From Lentzea sp. NBRC 105346 (GTDB lineage Bacteria; Actinomycetota; Actinomycetes; Mycobacteriales; Pseudonocardiaceae): 64,000 nt of DNA. Below the pieces are notes generated by a model. That model was not told the origin of the DNA. It saw only the letters and a program-made list of their open reading frames with translations, and made no database searches. Where the stretch lies: positions 1 to 64,000 of the forward strand of contig NZ_BSTQ01000017.1 in the NCBI RefSeq assembly GCF_030269605.1, read 5' to 3'. Numbering within the stretch: position 1 is the stretch's first letter; each line of letters opens with the position of its first letter. This document shows positions 43,314 through 52,326 of this stretch, piece by piece. The position numbers and the translations under genes are program-made.

Positions 43314-43568
43314 CTACTCGCCCCCGTCGCCACCGCTGGGCAGGTTGTCGTAGATCTTCTTGCACTCGGGGCACACGGGCGAACCGGGCTTCGGCGAGCG
43401 CGTAACCGGGAAGACCTCGCCGCACAGCGCCACCACGTGCGTGCCCATGACGGCGCTCTCGGCGATCTTCGCCTTGCGCACGTAGTGGAACATCTTCGGC
43501 GTGTCGTCGCCGGTGTGATCGGTGCCCTCCGGCCGGACGTCGACCTCGGGAAGAGTCTGGGTGCTCAC
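43314..43568 (-). CDS. DUF3039 small metal-binding protein
   Basis: Conserved actinobacterial protein of 84 aa. FHYVRKAKIAESAVMGTHVV, ALCGEVFPVTRS and VCPECKKIYDNL supply a Cys/His set (H, C, C-x2-C) expected to bind zinc. Function unknown. GTG at 43568 (VSTQTLPEV) is chosen since family similarity begins after it; the longer in-frame extension lies antisense to psuG. It is divergent from psuG with only 31 bp between starts, so the promoters overlap. Confidence 0.85.
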   Translation of the reverse strand: MSTQTLPEVDVRPEGTDHTGDDTPKMFHYVRKAKIAESAVMGTHVVALCGEVFPVTRSPKPGSPVCPECKKIYDNLPSGGDGGE

Positions 43569-43599
43569 CCGTCCAATGTACCTGGGATGATGTCCCCTC

Positions 43600-44502
43600 G
43601 TGACCACCCAGAACTCGACGGCACTGCACATCGCTGAGGAAGTACGCGACGCACTGGCCGGGAACCGGCCGGTCGTGGCGTTGGAGAGCACGATCCTGTC
43701 GCACGGGCTGCCCGCGCCGCGCAACCACGCGGTCGGGGTCCGGCTGGAGGAGGTCGTGCGGGCGGCGGGGGCCGTGCCCGCCACGATCGCGGTGCTGGAC
43801 GGGGTGCCGCACATCGGGTTGAGCGAAAGCCAGCTCGACCGGGTGTGCACCGAGGACCTGCTGAAGCTGTCGAAGCGCGACCTGGGCGCCGCGTACGCGC
43901 TGCACAGGAGCGGCGCGACGACGGTGGCCAGCACGACCGCGCTGGCGCACGCCGCGGGCATCCGGGTGTTCGGGACCGGCGGGCTCGGCGGTGTGCACCG
44001 CGGCGCGAGCGAGACCTGGGACGTGTCGGCCGACCTGGACGTCGTGGCGGTGACGCCGGTGCTCGTCGTCTGTTCCGGCGTGAAGTCGATCCTGGACATC
44101 GGCGCGACGCTCGAGGTCATGGAGACCCGGTCCGTGCCGGTCGTCGGGTACCAGGTCGACAAGTTTCCCGCGTTCTACCGCCGCGAGTCCGAGTTCGACG
44201 TGCCGTGGCGCGTGGACGACGCCAAGCAGGCGGCAGCCGTGTTCGCGGCGTCGAACTCCGGGATGCTGCTGGCGAACCCGATTCCGCACGCGTTCGAGAT
44301 GGCGCAGGAGCTGCACGATCGGCTGCTGGCCGAGGGACTCGAAAAGCTCCGCCAGGGCAACGTGCACGGCAAGGACGTGACGCCCGTGCTGCTGGAGCAC
44401 TTCCACACCGGCAGCGGTGGCGTGAGCCTCGCTGCGAACGAGGCGCTGGTCGTCAACAACGTGCAGCTGGCCGCCGAGGTGGCCGTGGAGCTGTCCCGGT
44501 GA
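43600..44502 (+). CDS. psuG: Pseudouridine-5'-phosphate glycosidase
   Basis: Cytoplasmic enzyme of 300 aa that cleaves pseudouridine 5'-phosphate to uracil and ribose 5-phosphate, a step of RNA turnover. Family motifs: VVALESTILSHGLPAPRNHA with Glu29, GAVPATIAVLDGVPHIGLSE, KLSKRDLGAAYALHRSGATT with the catalytic Lys region, GTGGLGGVHRGASETWDVSA, CSGVKSILDIGATLE, and NPIPHAFEM. GTG start at 43600. The stop overlaps the kinase start (GTGA), so the two enzymes are coupled. It lies divergent from the DUF3039 gene. Confidence 0.95.
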   Translation: MTTQNSTALHIAEEVRDALAGNRPVVALESTILSHGLPAPRNHAVGVRLEEVVRAAGAVPATIAVLDGVPHIGLSESQLDRVCTEDLLKLSKRDLGAAYALHRSGATTVASTTALAHAAGIRVFGTGGLGGVHRGASETWDVSADLDVVAVTPVLVVCSGVKSILDIGATLEVMETRSVPVVGYQVDKFPAFYRRESEFDVPWRVDDAKQAAAVFAASNSGMLLANPIPHAFEMAQELHDRLLAEGLEKLRQGNVHGKDVTPVLLEHFHTGSGGVSLAANEALVVNNVQLAAEVAVELSR

Positions 44503-45374
44503 AGAGCATCGTCGTGGTCGGCGACGCCGGGCTGGACGTCGTCGCGAGGCACAAGGGGCCGATCGTGCACGGCGGCGACTCCCGCGCGAAGGTCACGATC
44601 GAGCCAGGCGGCGCGGGGGCGAACACGGCGGCCTGGCTCGCGGAGTGCGGCGCGCCGACGATCCTCGTCGCGCGCGTGGGCGCCGACTCCGCCGGACGGC
44701 AGGTGCACGCCGAGCTGACGTCGGCGGGCGTGCAGTGCGCGTTCGCGGTGGACGCCGAGGCCTCGACCTGCTGCGTGGTCGTGCTGGTCGACGAGAACGC
44801 CCAGCGCAGCATGTTGCCCGACCGCGGCGCGAACGCCCGGTTCTCGCCCGAGGACCTCGACCCCGGCCTGCTCGTCGGCGCGGGGCACCTGCACCTGTCC
44901 GGCTACGTGCTGCTCGACGCCACGTCGCGGCCCGCGGGCCTGGCGGTGCTCAGGGCGGCGAAGGCGGCGGGGCTGACGACGTCGGTCGACCCGCAGGCCG
45001 CGGCGCTGATCCACTCGGCGGCGGCGTTCCTGGACGACGTGCGCGGCGTGGACTTCCTGCTGCCCAACGCCGACGAGCTGCGGGCGCTGACCGGGTCGTC
45101 CGAACCGGCCGCGGCGAAGTCACTGCTCGGCGACGTCGGCGCGGTCGTCCTGACGTCCGGGCCCGACGGCGCGTCGTGGGTGGACGGCGACGAGATCGTC
45201 TCCGTGCCCGCCGAGCCCGCGACCTGCGTGGACTCGACCGGCGCCGGCGACGCGTTCGACGCGGGGTTCCTGGCCGCGTGGGCGACCGGGGTGTCCAAAC
45301 GGGAGGCCCTGCTGGGCGGCGTGCGAGCAGCCGCGCGCGCCGTGAGCATCGTGGGCGCGCAGCCGCCGCGCTGA
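44499..45374 (+). CDS. psuK: PfkB-family carbohydrate kinase, probable pseudouridine kinase
   Basis: Kinase of 291 aa of the ribokinase/PfkB family. VVVGDAGLDVVARHKGPIVH, the glycine pair GGAGANTAAWLAECGAPT, and the catalytic C-terminal signature DSTGAGDAFDAGFLAAWATG are intact. Coupling to psuG by the GTGA overlap makes pseudouridine the likely substrate, giving pseudouridine 5'-phosphate for PsuG. Ribokinase activity is an alternative. No nucleoside transporter is adjacent. The next gene is convergent, 15 bp away. Confidence 0.88.
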   Translation: MKSIVVVGDAGLDVVARHKGPIVHGGDSRAKVTIEPGGAGANTAAWLAECGAPTILVARVGADSAGRQVHAELTSAGVQCAFAVDAEASTCCVVVLVDENAQRSMLPDRGANARFSPEDLDPGLLVGAGHLHLSGYVLLDATSRPAGLAVLRAAKAAGLTTSVDPQAAALIHSAAAFLDDVRGVDFLLPNADELRALTGSSEPAAAKSLLGDVGAVVLTSGPDGASWVDGDEIVSVPAEPATCVDSTGAGDAFDAGFLAAWATGVSKREALLGGVRAAARAVSIVGAQPPR

Positions 45375-45389
45375 GTCAGGCGAGCAGGC

Positions 45390-45521
45390 TCACTGCCCGG
45401 CGCAGTGGCGGCACTGCAGGACCGGCGTGCTCTGCCCCGAGGGCGTCCCGTCGGCGAGGGCCGCCGACGTGCCCGCGAAAAGCGCGCCGATCACCAGTGC
45501 GGCGGTGACGATCTTCTTCAT
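45390..45521 (-). CDS. Small secreted peptide with C-terminal CxxC
   Basis: A 43-aa frame: basic start MKKIVTAAL, a hydrophobic core (about 5-20, VIGALFAGTSAALA) and cleavage-like ALA-D, then a mature part of about 20 aa ending LQCRHCAGQ. GGAG stands 6 nt before the ATG. Signal peptide plus ribosome site plus the CxxC pair favour a real gene in spite of its length. No family recognised. An overlapping longer frame on the same strand (to 45579) lacks these traits. Confidence 0.55.
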   Translation of the reverse strand: MKKIVTAALVIGALFAGTSAALADGTPSGQSTPVLQCRHCAGQ

Positions 45522-45606
45522 TGTTTCTCCGTTTCTCCGGGTCGGTTGACCTGGAGAAACGGTAGGAAAAGGCGAGCACGGGCGACTATTCGTAATACCC
45601 GCAGCG

Positions 45607-45921
45607 TTACCCCTCGATGATCGTGGGGTTGCGCTCCTCGATCGCCCGATGCTCGCGTTCGTACCGGTTCGCCCGCTCCGCCTTGCGCGGCGGCCGGTCG
45701 TTCGCGATGAGCACGGCCATCCACGGCAACGGCACCGACAGCAGGATGAACCCGAGCGCGAGCCACCAGGTGTGCGCGAAGAACGCCGCCAGGATCAGGC
45801 ACGGGAAGCGCAGGCTCATCATGATCGCGTACTTGCGCCGCCGGGCGGCGTGCTGCTCCTCGTACGAAGGGGCCGCCTCGGTGATCAACACCGGGGTGTC
45901 GTTCCGGTCAGGGCTGCTCAC
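45607..45921 (-). CDS. DUF3099 membrane protein (Rv2709-like)
   Basis: Small membrane protein of 104 aa. PVLITEAAPSYEEQHAARRR then two transmembrane helices (about 34-50 and 52-72: MMSLRFPCLILAAFF, WWLALGFILLSVPLPWMAVL) and a charged C-terminal tail. This is the DUF3099 pattern. GTG at 45921 follows GGAGGTGG. Function unknown. It is divergent from the PucR-type regulator; the M. tuberculosis homologue lies next to sigB. Confidence 0.83.
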   Translation of the reverse strand: MSSPDRNDTPVLITEAAPSYEEQHAARRRKYAIMMSLRFPCLILAAFFAHTWWLALGFILLSVPLPWMAVLIANDRPPRKAERANRYEREHRAIEERNPTIIEG

Positions 45922-45998
45922 GACACCACCTCCACATCTCACATGGTCCCACGTCCGAGTGACAGTCGCGCCGTCAGGTTGGCGGATAACATCCGCTG

Positions 45999-47489
45999 GT
46001 GGCCGCCCTTGATCGCCTCGTGGACGTGCTCGGCAGCCTGGGCACGCACCTGAGCTGCGCGCCGCGCGGCCGCGACGTCGAGCTGCGCGGCGTCGCACTG
46101 CACGATCCCGCCGAACAAACCCCGGCCGCGCCCGACGACGTCCTCCTCGGCCTGGGTACCCCGTCCGTGGCCGCGGCAGTACGGCTCGTGTCGACGACGT
46201 CGGCGGCGGCCGTAGTCCTGCACGGCACTCCCCCGCTGGACGAACGTGTAGTGGCCGCGTCCCGCAAGTCCGGTGCCGCCGTGCTGCTCGTCGACCCGTC
46301 CGTGCCGTGGGGCCAGGTCGCGTCCGTAGCGCAGACCCTCGTACTGGGCGGACCGCGCTCAGGCGACCTCTTCGCACTGGCCGACGTCATCGCGGGCGTG
46401 GTCGGCGGCCCGGTGACTATCGAGGACCAGCAGTCCCGCGTACTCGCCTACTCGTACCGGCAGCAGGACGTAGACCCCGTGCGCATCCAAACCATCCTCG
46501 GCCGCCGAGTCCCCGAGGAGGCGCGCCGCGCGCTGGACGAGTTCGGCGTCTTCACCCACCTGGCGTCGACCGACGAACCGATCTTCGTCCCCCGCCTCAC
46601 CCCGCAACTGGGCAGCCGGCTCGTGGCCGCCGTCCGAGCGGGCCGCGAGCTACTCGGCTCGGTGTGGGTCGAGGTCAACGGCGAGGTCGACCGGACCCGC
46701 ACCGCCGCCCTGATGGACGGCGCCCGCACCGCCGCGCTGCACCTGCTGCGCGCGCGGGCGTCCACCGACCTCGAACGCCAGGCCGAGGCCGACCTCGTGA
46801 TCAGCCTGCTGGAGTCCCCCACCCCCGCCACGCTGACCCGGCTGGGCCTGCCCGCGGCGGATCTCCGGGTGATCGCGGTGCAGGCCCACGTAGGCGAGGG
46901 CGAACACGGCGCCGCGCTACTCGCCTTCCAGCGCGCCACCGCCGGCTTCGGCTGGTCGCGACCGGGCCGCTCGGCGTTGTTCGGCAACGTCCTCTACACC
47001 GTGATCGCGTCCGCGGACGACGCCGTCGACTGGGTGCGCTCCCTGACCCGCGAACTACCGGCCGAAACCGTTGTGCAGGCCGGAATCGGCGGTCCCGCGG
47101 ACTGCGCATCGCTGCCGACGTCGCGCCAGGAGGCCGACGAGTGCCTGGCACTGTCCGCCGGCGAACCCGTTGTGTACGACCAGGCCTGGGCCCAGGTGCT
47201 GCTACGCCGGCTCGCCGCCGCCGCGGACGGCGGCCGCCTCCCGACGCGCGGCCCGGTCGCCGACCTGATCCGCCACGACACCGAGAACGGCACCCAGTAC
47301 GCGGTGACGTTGCGCGCTTGGCTTGCCGCACAAGGGGATGCGCGCGCGGCGGCCCGTGAGTTGAACGTGCACCCCAACACTTTGCGCTACCGGATGCAGA
47401 AGATGTCCGAGGCGACCGACCTGCCGCTGGACGACCCGGAGCAACGCCTCGCGATGGCCATCGCCCTGTCCATCACGCTGAACCGCTGA
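45999..47489 (+). CDS. PucR-type helix-turn-helix regulator
   Basis: Regulator of 496 aa. An N-terminal purine-catabolism (PucR) domain (about 1-120: VELRGVALHDPAEQTPAAPD, SKSGAAVLLV-like), a central GAF/GGDEF-like CdaR domain, and a C-terminal PucR HTH_30 domain with LRAWLAAQGDARAAARELNV, HPNTLRYRMQKM. Such proteins sense purines, amino acids or sugar acids. TAACAT (45987-45992) lies 6 nt before the GTG and there is no ribosome site, so a leaderless mRNA is likely. Its last 17 bp overlap the convergent nSTAND gene. Confidence 0.87.
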   Translation: MAALDRLVDVLGSLGTHLSCAPRGRDVELRGVALHDPAEQTPAAPDDVLLGLGTPSVAAAVRLVSTTSAAAVVLHGTPPLDERVVAASRKSGAAVLLVDPSVPWGQVASVAQTLVLGGPRSGDLFALADVIAGVVGGPVTIEDQQSRVLAYSYRQQDVDPVRIQTILGRRVPEEARRALDEFGVFTHLASTDEPIFVPRLTPQLGSRLVAAVRAGRELLGSVWVEVNGEVDRTRTAALMDGARTAALHLLRARASTDLERQAEADLVISLLESPTPATLTRLGLPAADLRVIAVQAHVGEGEHGAALLAFQRATAGFGWSRPGRSALFGNVLYTVIASADDAVDWVRSLTRELPAETVVQAGIGGPADCASLPTSRQEADECLALSAGEPVVYDQAWAQVLLRRLAAAADGGRLPTRGPVADLIRHDTENGTQYAVTLRAWLAAQGDARAAARELNVHPNTLRYRMQKMSEATDLPLDDPEQRLAMAIALSITLNR

Positions 47490-50400
47490 GCCCGAACCGA
47501 ATCCGCTCCTCAACGGTCAGCTCCCGCGCTTCACCCTGTCCCAGCAAGGTTTCCGCGTCGAGGCACAGAGTCCACGTCCACAGTTTGCCGTCCGGTGTCA
47601 TCGCCTGGATCTCGTCCGGGGTGTCCCAGCCGAGCCATGCCACTCCCCACGGCGCTTTGGTGACGCCCAGCTCGTCACCGGATCCGGTGTCCCAGATGCG
47701 AATGCCGCCGTCGAAGGTTGCGAGCCTCCGGCCGTCCGGCGACCACGCGAGGCGGCGGATCCTGCTCGTCTGTCGGCGCACGAGCAGACGGACATCGGCA
47801 GCAACGTCCCAGAGGTGGATGGACCCCCAGCCGGCGCCCACCGCCAGCTGACTCCCGTCCGGCGACCAGGCCAGGGCCGTCGCCTCGTCGATCGGTTTCG
47901 CGACCGCCACCGCCAGGTCGGGCAGGGAGCGCACGTCGACCATGCGGTCGTCGGCCACGGCCAGACTGCCGTGCACCGACCAGGCGAGATGTCGGGTACC
48001 CGGTCGCGGCATCGAGAAGACGAGGGCGAACTCGGTTCCCCGTACCGCCCAGACCGTCGTCGACTCACCGCACACCACGAGGTGCTGCCCGTCCACCGAC
48101 CAGCCGAGGTTCGGGCACACCTCGTCCTTCAGCGGCAGGCGCTGGACGACTTCGCGCGTCGCCGCCGACCATACGACCACCTCGCCGCGGTGTGCCACGG
48201 CGATCAGCCCACCCGCCGACCAGGCCACCCCCTCGGGATCCGGCGAGCCGATCAGCACGGCGTTGTCGGCGAGGGTCGTACCGACCAGGCGAGCGTCCGA
48301 GTTCTCCTGTGTGATCGCGATGAGCGACCGCCCAGGCCCCCAGGCGGGTGCGCTCACCTCCCCACCCGTCGTGCGCACCACGGCGCCCGTCACGGTGTCC
48401 CACAACGTGATTCGTCCGTCAGCCGGATCCGCGATGGCGAGGTGCGGCGTCGAAGGCGACCAGCAGAAGAGCTCGACCTGCCCCTCGACGCGAGCGCTCG
48501 AGGTACCGGTCGCGGCATCGAACAACAGACAGACATCCCCGTAGAACCCCTGTGAGACGGCGATTTTCCCACCGTCTGGAGACCAGGAGATCCGCTCCGC
48601 CCCTACGACGTCGGCGGCGATCTCACCACCTCCCGCAAGGTCGTAGACCACCAGCGCGGTGGCCACGTCCGACTGCTCGGGCACTCGGCAGACCAGGGCT
48701 GCGATGCGCGTGCCGTCCGGCGACCAGGCCACTGCGAGTGAGGGATTTTGCTCGACTACCTGTCGCGTGGTCCACGACGATGTCTCGACGACGACGAGCG
48801 CGGACCCGGTCGCCAGCGCGACATGGTTACCGTCCGGCGCCCAGTCGATCGAGTGCACGAGGCCGCCGTCCACGATCTCACCGTCCGGCTCCAGCCCGGC
48901 TCCCCACACCTTGACCGGGTCGCGCCACGCCCAGCTGATCAGGCGGGTGCCGTCGCGAGACCAGCGGAGTTTCCTGGTGCTGGCCGAATCCCGCCGTTCG
49001 GCCAGCACGCGTCGCTCGTGGCGCGACCAGGCGACGGTCGTGACGCTGTCGTGGAGCACAACCCTGGTCCCGTCGGGCGACACCTCGGCTTTGTCCACAT
49101 CGGACACCGGCAGCTCGGTCGTGGCGACGAGCTCGCCCGCGCTGTTCCACACACATTCGAGGCCGTCCGCGCCGACGGTCACCAGCCGGGCCTCGCCGGG
49201 CAACCAGCCCATCCCGACGATCTTGTCCGTGTGGCCGACCGCGAACCGCTGCCAGGTCGGCTCGGCCTGTAGTCCCCATAGGGTCGTGGTGGCGGCTGGG
49301 GTCGCTTGCTCGCGAACGGCCGCCACCGCGATCGTCTTCGCCAGTTCGTTGTCCCGCTCGAAGTGCTGGCGAGCCCACGCCGCTGCGTTGTCCGCCCGAT
49401 GTCCGGCCGAAAGCTGTTGCTGCGCGTGGGAAGCGGAGACGAAGTTCGCGAGAGCACCATCTGCGGCGACCAGTGCCTCGGCGTCGGCAAGTGCCTGGCC
49501 ACGCAGGAGGTCATCCGCACGGCCGCTGCGCTCCCACGCAACGGCTTGAGCGCGCAGCCGGTCCAGGTGCCGCAGGCGTTCCTCGTTGAGCTGGATCAGG
49601 TCACGCAGCCAGTCCCATTGGCGCAGCAGGGCGTCGTGGGCGAGGTCGAACGCCGTGCCGTCCCGCGTGTCGACCAACAACCGGGCGGCGCGGAACTCCT
49701 CGACGACGCGACGACCGGTGGCGTCGAGCTCAACCGCGGGCACGACCCGGCGGGTCGGCTCACGGCCCTCCCAGGAAACGAACTTCAGCAGCGTGGTCTC
49801 GATGTCCGCCGAAGCGTGCACGGCCACCAAAGCGTGCAGCACCTCGTCCGCGTGCCTGGCGATCGCGCCGCCCACGCGGCCCGCGCGGTCGTACTCCTCG
49901 ATAGTGATCAGCCGGTCGCCGCTCGACTCGGTGTAGAGCCGCTGCAGGAGGTGCCCCAGGAGGGGCAACGCGTCGCCGACGGTGGCCTCGGCGACCATCT
50001 GCTCGACGAGGCCGTCGTCGAAGGACACGCCCGCGGCGCGTGCCGGGCCGACGATCACCTGGCGCAGCAGGCGCGGCTCCAGAGGGCCGACCGCGAAGGG
50101 CACCGCGAACAAGGGGCTGGTGCTGAACTCGCCCAAAGCATCCGGGCGGAGGGCGACCAGGACGTGCAGTGACCGGTGGGCACCCAGCGCGGCCTCGATC
50201 AGCCCGGTGAAGAGGCCGGCGTCGGGGACACGCGTCAGGTCTTCCCACTGGTCGACGACGAGCAGGCAGCGGCCGGCGGGGAGCAGCGACAGCAGGTGTG
50301 AAGGCGGCCCGCCGCGTGAGGCCTCGTCGCGCAGCAGACGGGCGCAGCGGGCGCGATCGGTGGTGGTGAGGACGCTCGCTACAGCGGCGAACGGATCGGC

Positions 50401-50850
50401 GCCCGGCTCGACGGGGCCGTACACGGTCCAGCGCGAGCCCAGACCGGCCAGGACACCGGCCTGGATGAGCGACGACTTGCCGGTCCCGGACGGCCCGACG
50501 ATCGGGATGAACCGGTCGCCCGAACGGGCCAGGCGGTCGAGCAGGGCGCGCGTCTCGGCGTCGCGGCCGAAGAACACGGCGGCGTGCTCGGCGGTGTAGG
50601 GCTCCAGTCCGGGGTAGGGGCTGCCGTGCGACCAGGTGCGGTGGCGGCCGGCGAACCAGCGGCGCAGCAGTTCGAAGATCAGGACCAGCAAGATCAGCGC
50701 GGGGAGCCATAACCAGGCATAACGGGCGACCGGCTGCAGTGCGCGCGGCCAGTTGTCCGTGGAGCCGGTGATCAGGTTCGTACCGAGGCCGAGGACGACG
50801 CCGAGCAGCAGCGGCAGCAGGTCCAGCGGCCGGCGCTCGCGTCGAGTCAC
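47473..50850 (-). CDS. Membrane-anchored nSTAND1-type NTPase with WD40-like propeller
   Basis: Large protein of 1125 aa. Two transmembrane helices at the N-terminus (about 11-29 and 44-62) are followed by the nSTAND1 entry motif SPYPGLEPYTAEHAAVFFGR (78-97), Walker A GPSGTGKS (119-126), and Walker B LLVVDQWEDL (Asp200, Glu203). A helical arm (about 270-530) and WD40-like blades (about 536-1100) with repeated AWSPDGT/AWSPDGRRLA units follow. STAND NTPases are signal-triggered oligomerising switches; many such proteins serve in conflict or phage defence. No toxin domain is visible, so the membrane part may be effector or anchor. GTG start at 50850. Confidence 0.9.
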   Translation of the reverse strand: MTRRERRPLDLLPLLLGVVLGLGTNLITGSTDNWPRALQPVARYAWLWLPALILLVLIFELLRRWFAGRHRTWSHGSPYPGLEPYTAEHAAVFFGRDAETRALLDRLARSGDRFIPIVGPSGTGKSSLIQAGVLAGLGSRWTVYGPVEPGADPFAAVASVLTTTDRARCARLLRDEASRGGPPSHLLSLLPAGRCLLVVDQWEDLTRVPDAGLFTGLIEAALGAHRSLHVLVALRPDALGEFSTSPLFAVPFAVGPLEPRLLRQVIVGPARAAGVSFDDGLVEQMVAEATVGDALPLLGHLLQRLYTESSGDRLITIEEYDRAGRVGGAIARHADEVLHALVAVHASADIETTLLKFVSWEGREPTRRVVPAVELDATGRRVVEEFRAARLLVDTRDGTAFDLAHDALLRQWDWLRDLIQLNEERLRHLDRLRAQAVAWERSGRADDLLRGQALADAEALVAADGALANFVSASHAQQQLSAGHRADNAAAWARQHFERDNELAKTIAVAAVREQATPAATTTLWGLQAEPTWQRFAVGHTDKIVGMGWLPGEARLVTVGADGLECVWNSAGELVATTELPVSDVDKAEVSPDGTRVVLHDSVTTVAWSRHERRVLAERRDSASTRKLRWSRDGTRLISWAWRDPVKVWGAGLEPDGEIVDGGLVHSIDWAPDGNHVALATGSALVVVETSSWTTRQVVEQNPSLAVAWSPDGTRIAALVCRVPEQSDVATALVVYDLAGGGEIAADVVGAERISWSPDGGKIAVSQGFYGDVCLLFDAATGTSSARVEGQVELFCWSPSTPHLAIADPADGRITLWDTVTGAVVRTTGGEVSAPAWGPGRSLIAITQENSDARLVGTTLADNAVLIGSPDPEGVAWSAGGLIAVAHRGEVVVWSAATREVVQRLPLKDEVCPNLGWSVDGQHLVVCGESTTVWAVRGTEFALVFSMPRPGTRHLAWSVHGSLAVADDRMVDVRSLPDLAVAVAKPIDEATALAWSPDGSQLAVGAGWGSIHLWDVAADVRLLVRRQTSRIRRLAWSPDGRRLATFDGGIRIWDTGSGDELGVTKAPWGVAWLGWDTPDEIQAMTPDGKLWTWTLCLDAETLLGQGEARELTVEERIRFGLSGSA

Positions 50851-50871
50851 CGGCCGAGGGTATCGGCTGAG

Positions 50872-52326
50872 ATGATCTGGCCCGTGCAACCCGATCTCTC
50901 CGCCGACCTGTGCGCACGACTGCGCGAGGCGTTCCTGACCGTCGGATACACCGCGGACGGCGTCGTGGACGCCCTCGGGCCGCAGGCGCACGCCGCGCTC
51001 GGCCGCAACGAGCCGGAGGCCGCTCGCCGCGCCAGCCGCGACGCCGGTGACCTCGGCGCGCTCATCCGGCTGTTCCTGTTGGGTGATGCCGAACCTGAGG
51101 CCGCCAAGATCCTTGGGCTCGACCAGGACCAGACCGCGCAGATCATCACGCGCGAGAACCGGCCGGCGCTCGACATCCGCCCGTACGAGGACAACTGGTG
51201 GGTGATCGCGGACCTCGACTCCGACCTGCGCGGCGGCGCGGTGCCCGAGGACCACGTGCTGGGCGTCGGGCACGCGTCGATCAGCCTGGCGCGCGCTACG
51301 GCGCGGCGCCCGGTCGGCACGCTGCTCGACCTGGGTACCGGCTGCGGGGTGCAGGCGCTGCACGCGAGCACGCACGCGCGGAAGATCACGGCCACCGACC
51401 TGTCCGAGCGGGCGCTCAAGCTCGCCGAGGGCACGTTCCGGATCAACGAGCTGGACGTCGAGCTGCGGCAGGGCGAGTGGTTCGGCCCCGTGCGCAACCG
51501 GCGGTTCGACCAGGTCGTGTGCAACCCGCCGTTCGTCGTGGGGCCGCCGCGGGTGGACTACGTGTACCGCGACTCCGGGCTCGGCGGCGATGACGCGTCC
51601 GCGTTGGTGATCCGGCAGATGCCGGCGTTCCTCAACGAGGGTGGCGTCGGGCAGCTGCTGGCGTCGTGGCTGCACCTCAAGGGGCAGGACTGGGCGGAGC
51701 GGGTTTCCGGTTGGTTGCCGCGCGGCGGCGTGGACGCGTGGTTCGTGCAGCGCGACGTCGCGGATCCCGCCTTGTACGTCGGGACGTGGCTGCGGGACGC
51801 GGGCGTGGACCCGAGGTCGGCCGAGGGGCGCGAGAAGGCGGCCGCGTGGCTGGACTGGTTCGCGCAGAACGATGTCGAGGGCGTCGGGTTCGGGTACGTG
51901 ACGTTGCGGCGCACGGACTTGGAGCACTCCGAGGTGGTATGCGAAGACCTGCGGCACGCCTACGACGACCCGCTGGGGCCGGAGGCGGCGGCGTGGCTGG
52001 ACCGCGTCGCGTGGCTGCGCGCGCACGGCGGCGAGCTGCTTTCGCAGACGTTCGTCGTGCCGGAAACCGTGCTCCTGGAAGAGGTTTCGCAGCCGGGCGA
52101 GGACGGGTGGACGTCGATCGTGCGGCGCCTGCACCGCACGGACGGGCCGGGCTGGCAGCACGAGGTCGACGAGCCGACCGCGAAGCTGCTCGCCGGGTGC
52201 CGCGGCGCCCTGCCGCTGGAGGATCTGTTGGCGTTGCTGGAGTTCGCGTACGGCGAGATCGACGTGCAGGCAGCGTTGCCGGTCGTTCGCGACCTCATCA
52301 GGCACGGAATGCTGGTGCCCGCGTGA
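50872..52326 (+). CDS. N-terminally extended methyltransferase (RsmC/HemK-like, NPPF motif)
   Basis: SAM-dependent methyltransferase of 484 aa. An N-terminal domain (about 1-150, with ALGRNEPEAARRASRDAGDL and LIRLFLLGDAEPEAAKILGL) is followed by a Rossmann domain with TLLDLGTGCGVQALHAS (motif I) and FDQVVCNPPFVVGPP (motif IV, the NPPF of amino-nitrogen methylases), then a C-terminal extension. The substrate is probably RNA or protein nitrogen; not identifiable. ATG at 50872 is annotated; GTG at 50884 is possible. Stop overlaps dtd (GTGA). Divergent from the nSTAND gene by 21 bp. Confidence 0.86.
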   Translation: MIWPVQPDLSADLCARLREAFLTVGYTADGVVDALGPQAHAALGRNEPEAARRASRDAGDLGALIRLFLLGDAEPEAAKILGLDQDQTAQIITRENRPALDIRPYEDNWWVIADLDSDLRGGAVPEDHVLGVGHASISLARATARRPVGTLLDLGTGCGVQALHASTHARKITATDLSERALKLAEGTFRINELDVELRQGEWFGPVRNRRFDQVVCNPPFVVGPPRVDYVYRDSGLGGDDASALVIRQMPAFLNEGGVGQLLASWLHLKGQDWAERVSGWLPRGGVDAWFVQRDVADPALYVGTWLRDAGVDPRSAEGREKAAAWLDWFAQNDVEGVGFGYVTLRRTDLEHSEVVCEDLRHAYDDPLGPEAAAWLDRVAWLRAHGGELLSQTFVVPETVLLEEVSQPGEDGWTSIVRRLHRTDGPGWQHEVDEPTAKLLAGCRGALPLEDLLALLEFAYGEIDVQAALPVVRDLIRHGMLVPA

